Positions 1 to 8,273 of a stretch of 64,000 bases of DNA are shown here, in pieces (the stretch's first letter is position 1; every line of letters starts with the position of its first letter). The notes below the pieces were generated by a model. It was not told the origin of the DNA and ran no database searches. It saw only the letters and a program-made list of their open reading frames with translations. Position numbers and translations under genes: made by a program. The DNA comes from Occultella aeris (GTDB lineage Bacteria; Actinomycetota; Actinomycetes; Actinomycetales; Beutenbergiaceae), in assembly GCF_902703175.1 (NCBI RefSeq), contig NZ_CACRYJ010000016.1, forward strand, positions 183,445 through 247,444. Direction: 5' to 3'.

Positions 1-45
1 GCCAGTCTCCTCGGCGGCCGTCACCGGCGTGAGTGCGCGGGTGGT

Positions 46-1089
46 TCAGGCGGGCCCGCTCGAGGCCCGCACCACGAGCTCCGGCTCGAACTCGACCTGC
101 TCCGCCGTCAGGTCCTCCGAGCCGCGACGCAGCAGCATGTCCGCTGCGGTCCAGCCCATCTTGTACATCGGTTGACGCACCGAGGTGAGCGGGGTGGCGA
201 GCATGTTCGCGAACATGACGTCGTCGTAGCCCACCACGGCCATCTCGCCCGGCACCGAGATGTCGAGGTCCCGCAGGGCCCGCAACGCCCCGAGCGCGGT
301 CACGTCGTTGACGCAGAACGTGGCGGTCGGGGTGGGACCGTCGGCCGCGAGGAGCCGGCGCATGCCGTCGTCGCCACCGTCGGCGTTGAGAGCCTCGAGC
401 GCGATCTCCACGAGCGAGGTGGCCGGGTCGAGGCCGTGAGCGGTGAGGGTCTGCATCACGCCGTCGCGGCGGTCCGCGCACTGGCGCAGCGTGAGCGGGC
501 CGTTCAGGAACGCCAGCCGGGTGTGGCCCTGGGCGAGCAGGTGCTCGGTGGCCAGGGCGCCGCCGCCGACGTCGTCGACGGCCACCGACGGCAGATCGGG
601 AAGGGGAGAGGTGTGGTCGAGCAGGACCACGTCGATGCCCCGCTCACGCATCGCCAGGAGCGTGTCCAGGCTGCCCTCGGAGGGCGTCGCGATCACTCCA
701 CGCACGCCGTGCTCCTCGAACAGGCGCAGGTAGCGGCCCTCGCGCTCGGGGTTCTCGTCCGAGCTGCACAGCATCAGCGTGTACTCGTCCTGGGCGAGCC
801 GGTCCTCTATCCCACGGGCCATCTCGGTGAAGAACGGGTTCGCGATGTCCAGCACCACGGCGCCGACGGTGTTCAGCTCACCGCTGCGCAGCTGGCGGGC
901 GGACGCGTTGCGCACGAACGAGAGTTCCTTGATCGCCGCCTCGACCTTGGCGCGGGTCGGCGGGGCCACGTTCTCCGGCCGGTTCAGTACGTTCGACACG
1001 GTGCCCACGGACACGCCGGCGAGTCGGGCCACGTCCGTGACGCTCGGGCGCTTGCCGTTCCGGCCGGTGCCAGGCTGGGTCGCCGCCAT
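46..1089 (-). CDS. LacI-family transcriptional regulator, probable rhamnose regulon repressor
   Basis: The 347-aa product has an N-terminal LacI helix-turn-helix (VTDVARLAGVSVGTVSNVLN, about residues 17-36), a hinge, and a periplasmic-binding-protein-like effector domain with the motifs FCVNDVTALGALRAL and VVGYDD. An upstream ATG would add 39 residues, but it lies in a tandem repeat and an operator-like site. The ATG at 1089 has an AGGAGAA ribosome binding site, so it was chosen. An operator-like 12-mer at 1194-1205 lies just upstream, suggesting autoregulation, and three more copies precede the neighbouring sugar genes. Family and DNA-binding role are secure; L-rhamnose or a derivative as effector is inferred from context. 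Confidence 0.93.
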   Translation of the reverse strand: MAATQPGTGRNGKRPSVTDVARLAGVSVGTVSNVLNRPENVAPPTRAKVEAAIKELSFVRNASARQLRSGELNTVGAVVLDIANPFFTEMARGIEDRLAQDEYTLMLCSSDENPEREGRYLRLFEEHGVRGVIATPSEGSLDTLLAMRERGIDVVLLDHTSPLPDLPSVAVDDVGGGALATEHLLAQGHTRLAFLNGPLTLRQCADRRDGVMQTLTAHGLDPATSLVEIALEALNADGGDDGMRRLLAADGPTPTATFCVNDVTALGALRALRDLDISVPGEMAVVGYDDVMFANMLATPLTSVRQPMYKMGWTAADMLLRRGSEDLTAEQVEFEPELVVRASSGPA

Positions 1090-1104
1090 CGTTCTCCTCG
1101 TTGG

Positions 1105-1150
1105 TCTGAGTTCCGTCGGGTCGAGGCTCTGAGTTCCGTCGGGTCGAGGC
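1105..1150. repeat. Perfect 23-bp tandem duplication in the regulator leader
   Basis: Bases 1105-1127 and 1128-1150 are identical. The duplication lies between the regulator start (1089) and its operator-like site (1194-1205), so it would lengthen the 5' untranslated leader. It looks like recent slippage. Confidence 0.9.
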
Positions 1151-1193
1151 TCAGGGGTCACCCGTGACCGCGGCAGCCCTGCCCAGGTTCGAG

Positions 1194-1205
1194 TGTAACG
1201 ATTCA
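1194..1205. promoter_or_regulatory. LacI-type operator before the regulator gene
   Basis: The sequence TGTAACGATTCA matches the LacI-family consensus half TGAAACGATTCA in 11 of 12 positions, with the typical central CG. It lies between the regulator gene and the alcohol dehydrogenase gene, both on the minus strand. It probably serves autoregulation. Confidence 0.7.
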
Positions 1206-1235
1206 TGGGTCGGCGGGTGCCTCACCCGGCGGAGT

Positions 1236-2243
1236 TCACCGTCGCGGATCGACGTGGACCTTCGGTCCCCGGCTGCCCGGCCGCTCGCCGGCGAGCACCG
1301 CCGCGGCCTGCGTGAGGGGGACGGTGGCAGCCACCAGCGGCCGCGGATCCACAGACCCGTTCGCATAGGCCTCGATCGCGCCCGCCAGGCCCGCGGACGC
1401 CCCGAGGATGCCCACCGCCGTGATGTCGCGGAACACGAGCGAGCGGCTGTCGAACAGGGTCGGGGTCGGCGCGATCCCGATGAAGACGACCCGGCCGGCG
1501 GGTTCGACGAGGTCGACGGCGCGGGCCGGCACGCTCGCACCGGTCGACGCGTCGACGACGGCGTCCCATGGCTCGTCCGGCAGCGTCGCCTCGGTCCAGG
1601 TGTGCGTCAGGCCGAGCGAGCGGGCGAACTCCAGGGACTGTTCATCCGGCCCGAGCAGATGTGCCCGTGCGCCGGCGGCCTCGACGAACAGCGCCGCGAG
1701 CAGACCGATGGTGCCAGGCCCGGCCACGAGCACCTGGTCGCCCTCGCCCACGTTCGCCGCCCGCACGGCGCGCACGGCGTTGCCGCCCGGTTCGACCATC
1801 GCCCCGGCGGTGTCGTCCAGGGCGTCCGGCAGGGCGTGCAGGGAGGAGGCGGGCACCAGCAGCTGCTCGGCGAGCGCGCCGTGCCAACCGCCGCGGATGC
1901 CGATCTCGTACCGGTCGGCGCACACGTGGTGCCGACCGGCCAGGCAGCGGCGGCAGTGACCGCAGCCGAGCATCGTGTCGCCCGTGGTGCGCCGGCCGAC
2001 CCAGGCCTCCTCGACGCCGTCGCCCACGGCGCTCACCGTGCCGCACCACTCGTGGCCGGGCCGCAGTGGGTAGGCGGCCTGGCCGTCGTGGAGGTAGCTC
2101 ATCTCGCCGGTGAACAGCTCCACGTCGGTGCCGCAGACCCCCACCCGGCTCACGTCGACGACCACCTGCCCGGGGCCGGGCCGGGGCGCCGGGACGTCCG
2201 CGACCTCCGCCGTGTGCGGCCCGGTCAGCACCACCGCCCTCAT
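1236..2243 (-). CDS. Zinc-dependent medium-chain alcohol (polyol/sugar) dehydrogenase
   Basis: The 335-aa MDR-family protein shows the catalytic zinc ligands Cys37 (GVCGTD) and the GHEW pair near residue 63. A structural-zinc cluster CGHCRRCLAGRHHVC lies near residues 94-108, and the Rossmann loop is VAGPGTIGLLA. It resembles threonine/sorbitol/L-fucose-type dehydrogenases; the substrate cannot be read from sequence. It is divergent from the IlvD/Edd dehydratase gene, and the shared intergenic region carries a LacI-type operator. A role oxidising a deoxysugar or an intermediate of the rhamnose locus is therefore likely but inferred. The start is the only ATG fitting the family N-terminus. Confidence 0.88.
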   Translation of the reverse strand: MRAVVLTGPHTAEVADVPAPRPGPGQVVVDVSRVGVCGTDVELFTGEMSYLHDGQAAYPLRPGHEWCGTVSAVGDGVEEAWVGRRTTGDTMLGCGHCRRCLAGRHHVCADRYEIGIRGGWHGALAEQLLVPASSLHALPDALDDTAGAMVEPGGNAVRAVRAANVGEGDQVLVAGPGTIGLLAALFVEAAGARAHLLGPDEQSLEFARSLGLTHTWTEATLPDEPWDAVVDASTGASVPARAVDLVEPAGRVVFIGIAPTPTLFDSRSLVFRDITAVGILGASAGLAGAIEAYANGSVDPRPLVAATVPLTQAAAVLAGERPGSRGPKVHVDPRR

Positions 2244-2290
2244 GCGGGGGCCTGCCGGTTCGCGCGTGCCACGGGGTGTCCCGGGCTGAC

Positions 2291-2329
2291 TAGGCTGGCG
2301 GGCAACGGAGTCATCGTCGAATCGTTCCT
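2291..2329 (+). promoter_or_regulatory. Candidate promoter and LacI-type operator before the IlvD/Edd gene
   Basis: A -10-like TAGGCT at 2291-2296 is followed by CGAATCGTTCCT at 2318-2329. This shares the GAATCGTT core of the other three sites in the locus. The region is shared with the divergent alcohol dehydrogenase gene. It is the weakest match of the four. Confidence 0.45.
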
Positions 2330-2398
2330 CGCAGGTGGAGGGGCAGGTGCGCGTGCGAACCCACCCTAGGGGCGCAGCGCCGGAGCAGAGGAGTCAGT

Positions 2399-4129
2399 GT
2401 GGCCGAACAGAGCCGTGAGTTGCGCAGCCAGCAGTGGTACGCCGGGCAGGGGCGGGATGCCTACATCCACCGGGCCTGGATGCGTCGTGGCGTGCCCGCG
2501 GACGCGTTCGAGGGCCGCAAGCCGCACATCGCCATCGCGAACACCGCCTCGGACCTGGCGCCGTGCAACTCACATCTGAACGAGGTGGCCGCCAGCGTGC
2601 GGGACGGCGTGCTCGAGGCCGGCGGGGTCCCGCTGAACATGCCGGTGGTCTCCCTCGGCGAGACGCAGCTGCGGCCCACCGCGATGCTCTGGCGGAACAT
2701 GGCCGCGATGAGCATCGAGGAGATGATCCGCGGCAACCCGATCGACGGCGTGGTGCTCCTCGGCGGCTGCGACAAGACCATCCCGGCGCTGCTCATGGGC
2801 GCGGCTTCGGTGGGCCTGCCCGCCGTGGTGGTGCCCGGTGGGCCGATGCTCACCGGCACGTTCGCGGGTCAGGCGCTCGGCTGCGGCACCGACGTGTGGC
2901 GGCTGTCCGAGGAGGTCCGGGCCGGTACGCTCCCGGCCGAGCAGTTCACGCGCTCCGAGTCCGCGATGATCCGCTCCCGCGGGCACTGCAACACGATGGG
3001 CACCGCGTCAACGATGGGGCTGCTCGCCGAGGCGCTCGGCATGGTGCTGCCCGGCCTGGCCGGCACCCCGGCCCCAGACAGTCGTCTGCTCGAGGGCTCC
3101 CACGCGACCGGCAAGCTCGTCGTCGAGATGGTCGCGGCCGACCGCGGGCCCGCCGACGTGCTGACGAAGGCGTCCTTCCACAACGCCATCGTCACGCTCG
3201 CCGCCATCGGTGGCTCGACCAACGCCGTCGTCCACCTGCTCGCGATCGCGGGCCGCCTCGGCATCGACCTGACCCTCGACGACTTCGACCGGATCGGATC
3301 CCGGGTGCCACTGCTCGTGGACCTGCAGCCGGCCGGGCGGTTCCTGATGGACGACCTCTACCGGGCCGGCGGGCTGCACGCAGTGCTCGCACAGGTGCGC
3401 GACCTGCTCGACCCGAGTGCGCTCACGGTCGACGGGACCCCACTCGTGGACCACCTCGGCGACGCCCCGATCTGGGACCCCGAGGTGATCCGCCTCCGCG
3501 ACGCCCCGGTCCTGGGCGAGGCCGGAATCGCCGTGCTGCGAGGCAACCTCGCCCCGGCCGGCGCCATCATCAAGCCCGCAGCCGCCACCCCCCAGCTCCT
3601 GCAGCACCGCGGCAAGGCGGTCGTGTTCGACTCCATCGAGGACTTCCACGAGCGCATCGACGACCCCGGACTCGAGGTGGACGCCTCCAGCGTGCTGGTG
3701 CTGCGCGGCTGCGGACCGAAGGGTTACCCGGGCATGCCCGAGGTCGCGAACATGCCGATGCCGAAGCGGCTCGTGGAGCAGGGCGTGCGGGACATGGTGC
3801 GCATCTGCGACGGCCGGATGAGCGGGACGGCATACGGCACCGTGGTGCTGCACGTCTCGCCCGAGGCCGCGGCCGGCGGCCCGCTGGCACTGGTCCGCAC
3901 CGGGGACACGATCGTGCTCGACGTCGCGGGCCGGCGCCTCGACCTGGACGTGCCGGCGGACGAGCTCGCCGCCCGCACCCCCAACGAGGCGACGCTTGCC
4001 GGGTTCGCTGCGCCCACCCGCGGCTGGGAGCGGCTGTACGTCGACCACGTGCTGCAGGCCGACTCGGGTGCGGACCTGGACATCCTGGTCGGCGCCAGCG
4101 GCAGCGAGGTGAGCCGCGAGTCGCACTGA
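2399..4129 (+). CDS. IlvD/Edd-family dehydratase, probable sugar-acid (aldonate) dehydratase
   Basis: The 576-aa protein is full length for the IlvD/Edd family, which dehydrates dihydroxy acids and aldonates using a [2Fe-2S] cluster and Mg2+. Three expected cluster cysteines are visible: SDLAPCNSH, LGGCDKTIPALLMG and RGHCNTMGTAST. The N-terminus (LRSQQWYAGQGRDAYIHRAW) resembles the L-arabonate/D-xylonate dehydratase branch rather than biosynthetic IlvD. The GTG at 2399 was chosen because GAGGAG lies about 10 nt upstream. It is divergent from the zinc dehydrogenase, with an operator-like site between them. A sugar acid from a deoxyhexose or pentose is the likely substrate; which one is unknown. 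Confidence 0.88.
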   Translation: MAEQSRELRSQQWYAGQGRDAYIHRAWMRRGVPADAFEGRKPHIAIANTASDLAPCNSHLNEVAASVRDGVLEAGGVPLNMPVVSLGETQLRPTAMLWRNMAAMSIEEMIRGNPIDGVVLLGGCDKTIPALLMGAASVGLPAVVVPGGPMLTGTFAGQALGCGTDVWRLSEEVRAGTLPAEQFTRSESAMIRSRGHCNTMGTASTMGLLAEALGMVLPGLAGTPAPDSRLLEGSHATGKLVVEMVAADRGPADVLTKASFHNAIVTLAAIGGSTNAVVHLLAIAGRLGIDLTLDDFDRIGSRVPLLVDLQPAGRFLMDDLYRAGGLHAVLAQVRDLLDPSALTVDGTPLVDHLGDAPIWDPEVIRLRDAPVLGEAGIAVLRGNLAPAGAIIKPAAATPQLLQHRGKAVVFDSIEDFHERIDDPGLEVDASSVLVLRGCGPKGYPGMPEVANMPMPKRLVEQGVRDMVRICDGRMSGTAYGTVVLHVSPEAAAGGPLALVRTGDTIVLDVAGRRLDLDVPADELAARTPNEATLAGFAAPTRGWERLYVDHVLQADSGADLDILVGASGSEVSRESH

Positions 4130-4229
4130 CGTGCCGCCGCTCGCTGGGATAGCACCTGTGTGCCTGAGTTCGCCCGTCAGCCAGTGCGAGGTCAGCTTCG
4201 CAGGTGCCATGTCACGAGAGCCGATGGGC

Positions 4230-4251
4230 TAGGCTCGTGTGGAACGATTCA
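4230..4251 (+). promoter_or_regulatory. Promoter -10 and LacI-type operator before the rhamnosidase-like gene
   Basis: A -10-like TAGGCT (4230-4235) is followed after 4 nt by TGGAACGATTCA (4240-4251), 11 of 12 identical to the consensus TGAAACGATTCA. The operator would overlap the transcription start, a repressor position. It also covers the GTG at 4239, which argues against that codon as a start. Confidence 0.7.
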
Positions 4252-4283
4252 ATCGAAGGCTCGCAAGGGGGCGGCGCGGTCCA

Positions 4284-6866
4284 ATGGGTGAGGGTGCAGA
4301 GGTTCGCGGACAGGTCGGATCTGGTTCGGCGCCGACCGGCCCGTACGCGTTCCTGTTCTGGAACGACCACCTGGACGCCGAGGCGATCCGGGCCGAGCTT
4401 GCCGATCTGGCCGCGGCCGGGTTCCGAGGCGTCACGATCAGCGCGCGGATCGGGCTGAGCCGCGAGATCGGCTACCTGACCCCGGCCTTCTTCGACCTGG
4501 TCCGCGCGGCCGTGGACGAGTGCGCCCGGCTGGGACTGGCTGTGATGCTCTACGACGAGGCCTCCTACCCGTCCGGCTCGGCGAACGGACTCGTCGTGCA
4601 GCGCGATCCGGCGTTCGCGGCCCGGTCCCTGCAACGGGTCACTCGCGACATGCACGCGTCCAGCCGCGAGTACTGGCGCCCGACCCTCGGACGCTCACCC
4701 GCGCAGCGGCTGCTGGCCGTGGTGGCGGCGCCGCTCGTCCGGTCGGACGGGTCCGGTTCCGGCGCCGACGGTGCTCTCGGCACCGGTTCCGACAGGTCGG
4801 ACGACGCCGCTGCCGACGGCCTCGCGCCGGGCTCGGCCGACGGCCTCGTACCGGACGTCGCCGGCGCCCGGCTGCTCGTGCCGAACGAGCGGGGTCTGGT
4901 CGCCCTCGACCTGCCCGCCGGCCGGTGGCGGCTGTGCGCGATCTTCGACGCTCCGAGTGCGGGCACCATCCGCGGTGCCTACGCCGACACCGATGACGAC
5001 TCCGCGCTCAGGCCCGCCGCGGCCGACCTGCTCAACCCGGACGCGGTCGCCGCCTTCATCGACCTCACCCACGAGGGCTACGCCCGCGCCCTCACCGACC
5101 ACCTCGGCACCACCGTGGTGGCGATGTTCACCGACGAGCCCTCCATGCTCGGGCGCGGCCCCACGCAGGGCGCCGTCGCCTACACGCGCAGCTTCGAGAC
5201 CGACGTGGCGGCCGAGCTCGGGGCGGACGTCGGCGAGGTGCTGCGGCGCCTGCCCGCGCTCTGGGACGACGGGCCCGCGGACCCGGCGCTGCGCCGCGCC
5301 TACCACGTCGCCCTGCGGAACCGCCTGAACAGCGTGTACTACGGCGCCCAGTCGCGCTGGTGTGCCGACCACGGCATCGCCCTCACCGGTCACCCCGCCA
5401 AGGGCGACGACCTGGCCTCCGCCGCCTGCTTCGACTGGCCCGGCCAGGACACCGTGTGGCGGTGGGTCCTGCCCGGCGACGGCTCTGCCCTGGCCGGCCC
5501 CGAGTCCACCGCCCCGAAGGGAGCCGCGAGCGCCGCCCACCTACGCGGGCACGGAACCGCCGTGGCGGAGGTGCTCGGCGCCTACGGCTGGCGGCTCAGT
5601 CTCGACGAGGCGAAGTGGCTGCTCGACTGGTACCTGTCCCGCGGGGTGACCACGCTCGTGCTGCACGCGTTCTTCGCGTCCGTGCGCGGCAACCGGGCCT
5701 ACGAGAGCGAGCCCGACCTCGGCCGGCACAACTCCTGGTGGCCGCACTTCCCCCGCCTGGTCGCCTACCAGCGCCGGATCGCCGACCTGGTCGCCGCCGG
5801 CACCCACACCGCGAGCGTCGCCGTGCTCGCCGACCCCGACCACCTGCCCGACCGTCGCGCCGGCGAACTGTTGCGGGCCCAGCTCGACTTCTTCTACATC
5901 GACCCGGACGCGCTCACGGGTGCCACCCTCGACGGTGGCGCCCTGCTGATCGGAGACCAGCGCTACCTGGCCGTCGTCGACGACCTCGGGCCGGGCGCGG
6001 GTCCTGATGCCCGACGGCGGTTGGCCGCCTTCGCGGCTGACGGCGGCCTGGTCGAGGCGTACGAGGGCGTGCTCGATGCCGCGCGGCTCGAGCGGGTCCG
6101 CGCTCACGTGCGGACCGGCGGCGGGCTGGCGGTCACGGTCGAGCCGCCCGCCCCGGAGCTGCGGGTGGTCACCGTGCGCCGCGACGGTACGTCCGACTCG
6201 GTGTTCTTCAACGAGGGTGAGGACGCCATCGCGGCGTGGGTCACGCCGGACCGGGTGCCGGCCCGGCCGCAGTGGCTGGACCCGCTGACCGGTACCCGCC
6301 AGGACGCCCCGACGCGTTCCGACGGGGCCGTCCGGCTCGACCTGCCGCGCCGCGGCACCGCGGTCCTGACCGAGGCGACCGACCAACCGACCCAACTGCC
6401 GCCGTCGGGCGCCGCCGTCCGCACCGAGGCGACGAACCCACGGACTCAACGGCCGCCGTCGGGCACTGCGACCCGCACCATAGAGCTACGCGACCTGACC
6501 GGCACCCCCGCGGCCGCTCTGGCCGCCCCGTCCGTTGCCGAGCTCGGCCTCGGTGACTGGCGGGACCATCCGGACCTGCGGCTGTTCTCGGGCAGCTACC
6601 GGTACGTGACCTCGGTGGACCTGCCAGCCGATGTGGCAGCGGTGGTCCTCGACCTCGGCGAGGTCGGGCAGGCTGCCACGGTGGTCGTCAACGGTGCCAC
6701 GGTCACGGACCTGATGTGGGCTCCGTACCGCGCCGTGATCGGCGCCGAGTACCTGCGTGCGGGCGCGAACCGGCTGGAGCTGCTCGTCAGCAACAGTGCG
6801 GCCGTGCACTACGAGGGCGCCGATCTGCCGTCCGGCCTGATCGGGCCGGTGACGCTCAGCTACTGA
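4284..6866 (+). CDS. GH106-like glycoside hydrolase (alpha-L-rhamnosidase candidate)
   Basis: The product is about 860 aa. An N-terminal TIM-barrel-like part has AELADLAAAGFRGVTIS and VMLYDEASYPSG, the form seen in GH106-type enzymes, then LDEAKWLLDWYLSRGVTTLVLHAF. A C-terminal beta-sandwich sugar-binding domain (about residues 765-860) ends in NSAAVHYEGADLPSGLIGPV, as in GH106 and GH2-like proteins. No signal peptide is seen, so it is probably cytoplasmic and acts on imported oligosaccharides. The ATG at 4284 was chosen because the GTG at 4239 lies in the operator; AAGGGGG lies upstream. Residues 710-745 contain a duplicated Thr/Pro-rich segment. GH106 membership is inferred from pattern and rhamnose context, not proven. 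Confidence 0.7.
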   Translation: MGEGAEVRGQVGSGSAPTGPYAFLFWNDHLDAEAIRAELADLAAAGFRGVTISARIGLSREIGYLTPAFFDLVRAAVDECARLGLAVMLYDEASYPSGSANGLVVQRDPAFAARSLQRVTRDMHASSREYWRPTLGRSPAQRLLAVVAAPLVRSDGSGSGADGALGTGSDRSDDAAADGLAPGSADGLVPDVAGARLLVPNERGLVALDLPAGRWRLCAIFDAPSAGTIRGAYADTDDDSALRPAAADLLNPDAVAAFIDLTHEGYARALTDHLGTTVVAMFTDEPSMLGRGPTQGAVAYTRSFETDVAAELGADVGEVLRRLPALWDDGPADPALRRAYHVALRNRLNSVYYGAQSRWCADHGIALTGHPAKGDDLASAACFDWPGQDTVWRWVLPGDGSALAGPESTAPKGAASAAHLRGHGTAVAEVLGAYGWRLSLDEAKWLLDWYLSRGVTTLVLHAFFASVRGNRAYESEPDLGRHNSWWPHFPRLVAYQRRIADLVAAGTHTASVAVLADPDHLPDRRAGELLRAQLDFFYIDPDALTGATLDGGALLIGDQRYLAVVDDLGPGAGPDARRRLAAFAADGGLVEAYEGVLDAARLERVRAHVRTGGGLAVTVEPPAPELRVVTVRRDGTSDSVFFNEGEDAIAAWVTPDRVPARPQWLDPLTGTRQDAPTRSDGAVRLDLPRRGTAVLTEATDQPTQLPPSGAAVRTEATNPRTQRPPSGTATRTIELRDLTGTPAAALAAPSVAELGLGDWRDHPDLRLFSGSYRYVTSVDLPADVAAVVLDLGEVGQAATVVVNGATVTDLMWAPYRAVIGAEYLRAGANRLELLVSNSAAVHYEGADLPSGLIGPVTLSY

Positions 6867-6909
6867 CGCGCGAACCATGTTCGCACCCGGGGCGGCGTCC
6901 CGTGAACGC

Positions 6910-6963
6910 TTGACACCCGCCGTCGGCCGCTTCTAGTCTGAATCCAGATGGTGAATCGTTTCA
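6910..6963 (+). promoter_or_regulatory. Rhamnose operon promoter with LacI-type operator
   Basis: The -35 box TTGACA (6910-6915) and the -10 box TAGTCT (6934-6939) are 18 bp apart. The operator TGAATCGTTTCA (6952-6963) follows, near-palindromic with central CG. It sits downstream of the expected transcription start, a roadblock or repressor position. It is the best-formed promoter of the locus and drives the isomerase-aldolase-kinase-DUF1961 unit. Confidence 0.8.
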
Positions 6964-7011
6964 GAGCCGAAGGCCGGTCGCCATCATCCCGAACCAGACA
7001 TGGAGCACAAC

Positions 7012-8190
7012 ATGACCACGCCGGCAACCGCCGCCAACGGGGTGCGCGACGCGCTCGCCGCCCAGACCATCGAACTGCCCTCCTGGGCGTTCGGGAACTC
7101 GGGCACCCGGTTCAAGGTGTTCAACCAGGCCGGCGTGCCGCGCGACCCGTACGAGAAGATCGCCGACGTCGCACAGGTGCACGCCTACACCGGCGCCGCG
7201 CCGCGCGTCTCGCTGCACATCCCGTGGGACCTCGTCGACGACTACGACGCGCTCGCCACGCACGCCCGTGACCTCGGGGTGAGCATCGGGGCGATCAACT
7301 CGAACCTGTTCCAGGACGACGACTACATGCTCGGCTCGCTCACCCACCCGGACGCCAAGGTGCGGGCGAAGGCGGTCAAGCACCACCTCGACTGCATCGA
7401 CGTGATGCGCGCAACCGGCTCCACGGACCTGAAGCTCTGGCTGCCGGACGGCACGAACTACCCCGGCCAGGACGACATCCGGGCCCGCCAGGACCGGCTC
7501 GCCGACGGGCTCGCCGAGATCTACGCAGCGCTCGACGACAACCACCGGCTGCTCCTGGAGTACAAGTTCTTCGAGCCGTACTTCTACACGATGGACATCC
7601 CGGACTGGGGTACCTCGCTGGTGCACTGCCTCGCGCTGGGGGAGCGGGCCACCGTGGTGCTGGACACCGGTCACCACGCTCCGAACACGAACATCGAGTT
7701 CATCGTCGCCCAGCTGATCCGTCTCGGGCGGCTCGGCGCGTTCGACTTCAACTCCCGCTTCTACGCCGACGACGACCTCATGGTCGGCGCCGCGGACCCT
7801 TTCCAGCTGTTCCGGATCATGAACGAGATCGTCGGCGCGGACGCGCTCCGGGCGGAGTCCGGCGTGAACTTCATGCTCGACCAGTGCCACAACATCGAGC
7901 CGAAGATCCAGGCCCAGATCCGGTCCGTCATGAACGTCCAGGAGGCCACCGCGAAGGCGCTGCTGGTGGACCGGGAGGCCCTCAAGGCGGCCCAGACCAA
8001 CGGCGACGTGCTCGGCGCGAACGGCCTGCTCATGGACGCCTACAACACCGACGTCCGTCCGCTCCTCGCGCAGGTGCGCGAGGAGCAGGGCCTGGCCGCC
8101 GACCCGATCGCCGCCTACCGCGCGTCCGGGTACGGCGAGAAGATCATCGCCGAGCGCGTCGGCGGCACCCAGGCCGGCTGGGGCGCCTGA
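7012..8190 (+). CDS. rhaI: L-rhamnose isomerase, RhaI type
   Basis: The 392-aa protein converts L-rhamnose to L-rhamnulose in the cytoplasm. It belongs to the RhaI (Pseudomonas stutzeri-like) xylose-isomerase-fold branch, not E. coli RhaA. Likely metal and catalytic segments are LLEYKFFEP, VLDTGHHAPNTNIEF and FDFNSRFYADDDL. An ATG at 7000 is in frame, but GGAG at 7002-7005 is placed correctly for the ATG at 7012, so the latter is preferred. It is first gene of the rhamnose operon, directly behind the promoter/operator at 6910-6963, and is followed by the aldolase-dehydrogenase fusion and the kinase. Confidence 0.94.
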   Translation: MTTPATAANGVRDALAAQTIELPSWAFGNSGTRFKVFNQAGVPRDPYEKIADVAQVHAYTGAAPRVSLHIPWDLVDDYDALATHARDLGVSIGAINSNLFQDDDYMLGSLTHPDAKVRAKAVKHHLDCIDVMRATGSTDLKLWLPDGTNYPGQDDIRARQDRLADGLAEIYAALDDNHRLLLEYKFFEPYFYTMDIPDWGTSLVHCLALGERATVVLDTGHHAPNTNIEFIVAQLIRLGRLGAFDFNSRFYADDDLMVGAADPFQLFRIMNEIVGADALRAESGVNFMLDQCHNIEPKIQAQIRSVMNVQEATAKALLVDREALKAAQTNGDVLGANGLLMDAYNTDVRPLLAQVREEQGLAADPIAAYRASGYGEKIIAERVGGTQAGWGA

Positions 8191-8273
8191 CCCGCTCCCG
8201 CGCCGGCGCCGCTGCAAGCCCGCTCCGCACCCGGAACCGACTCCCACCACCCCCCGAGAGTGAAGGCTCTTCC

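Noticed and set aside
2434..4152. 572-aa open frame parallel to the IlvD/Edd gene
   Set aside because: Arg/Ala/Pro-rich shadow of the true frame typical of high-GC DNA.
4239..4283. GTG 4239 as start of the rhamnosidase-like gene
   Set aside because: The codon lies inside the LacI-type operator and would be at or before the transcription start.
7884..8273. Open extension upstream of the aldolase-dehydrogenase gene
   Set aside because: It overlaps rhaI in another frame and lacks family sequence; the conserved N-terminus starts at 8274.
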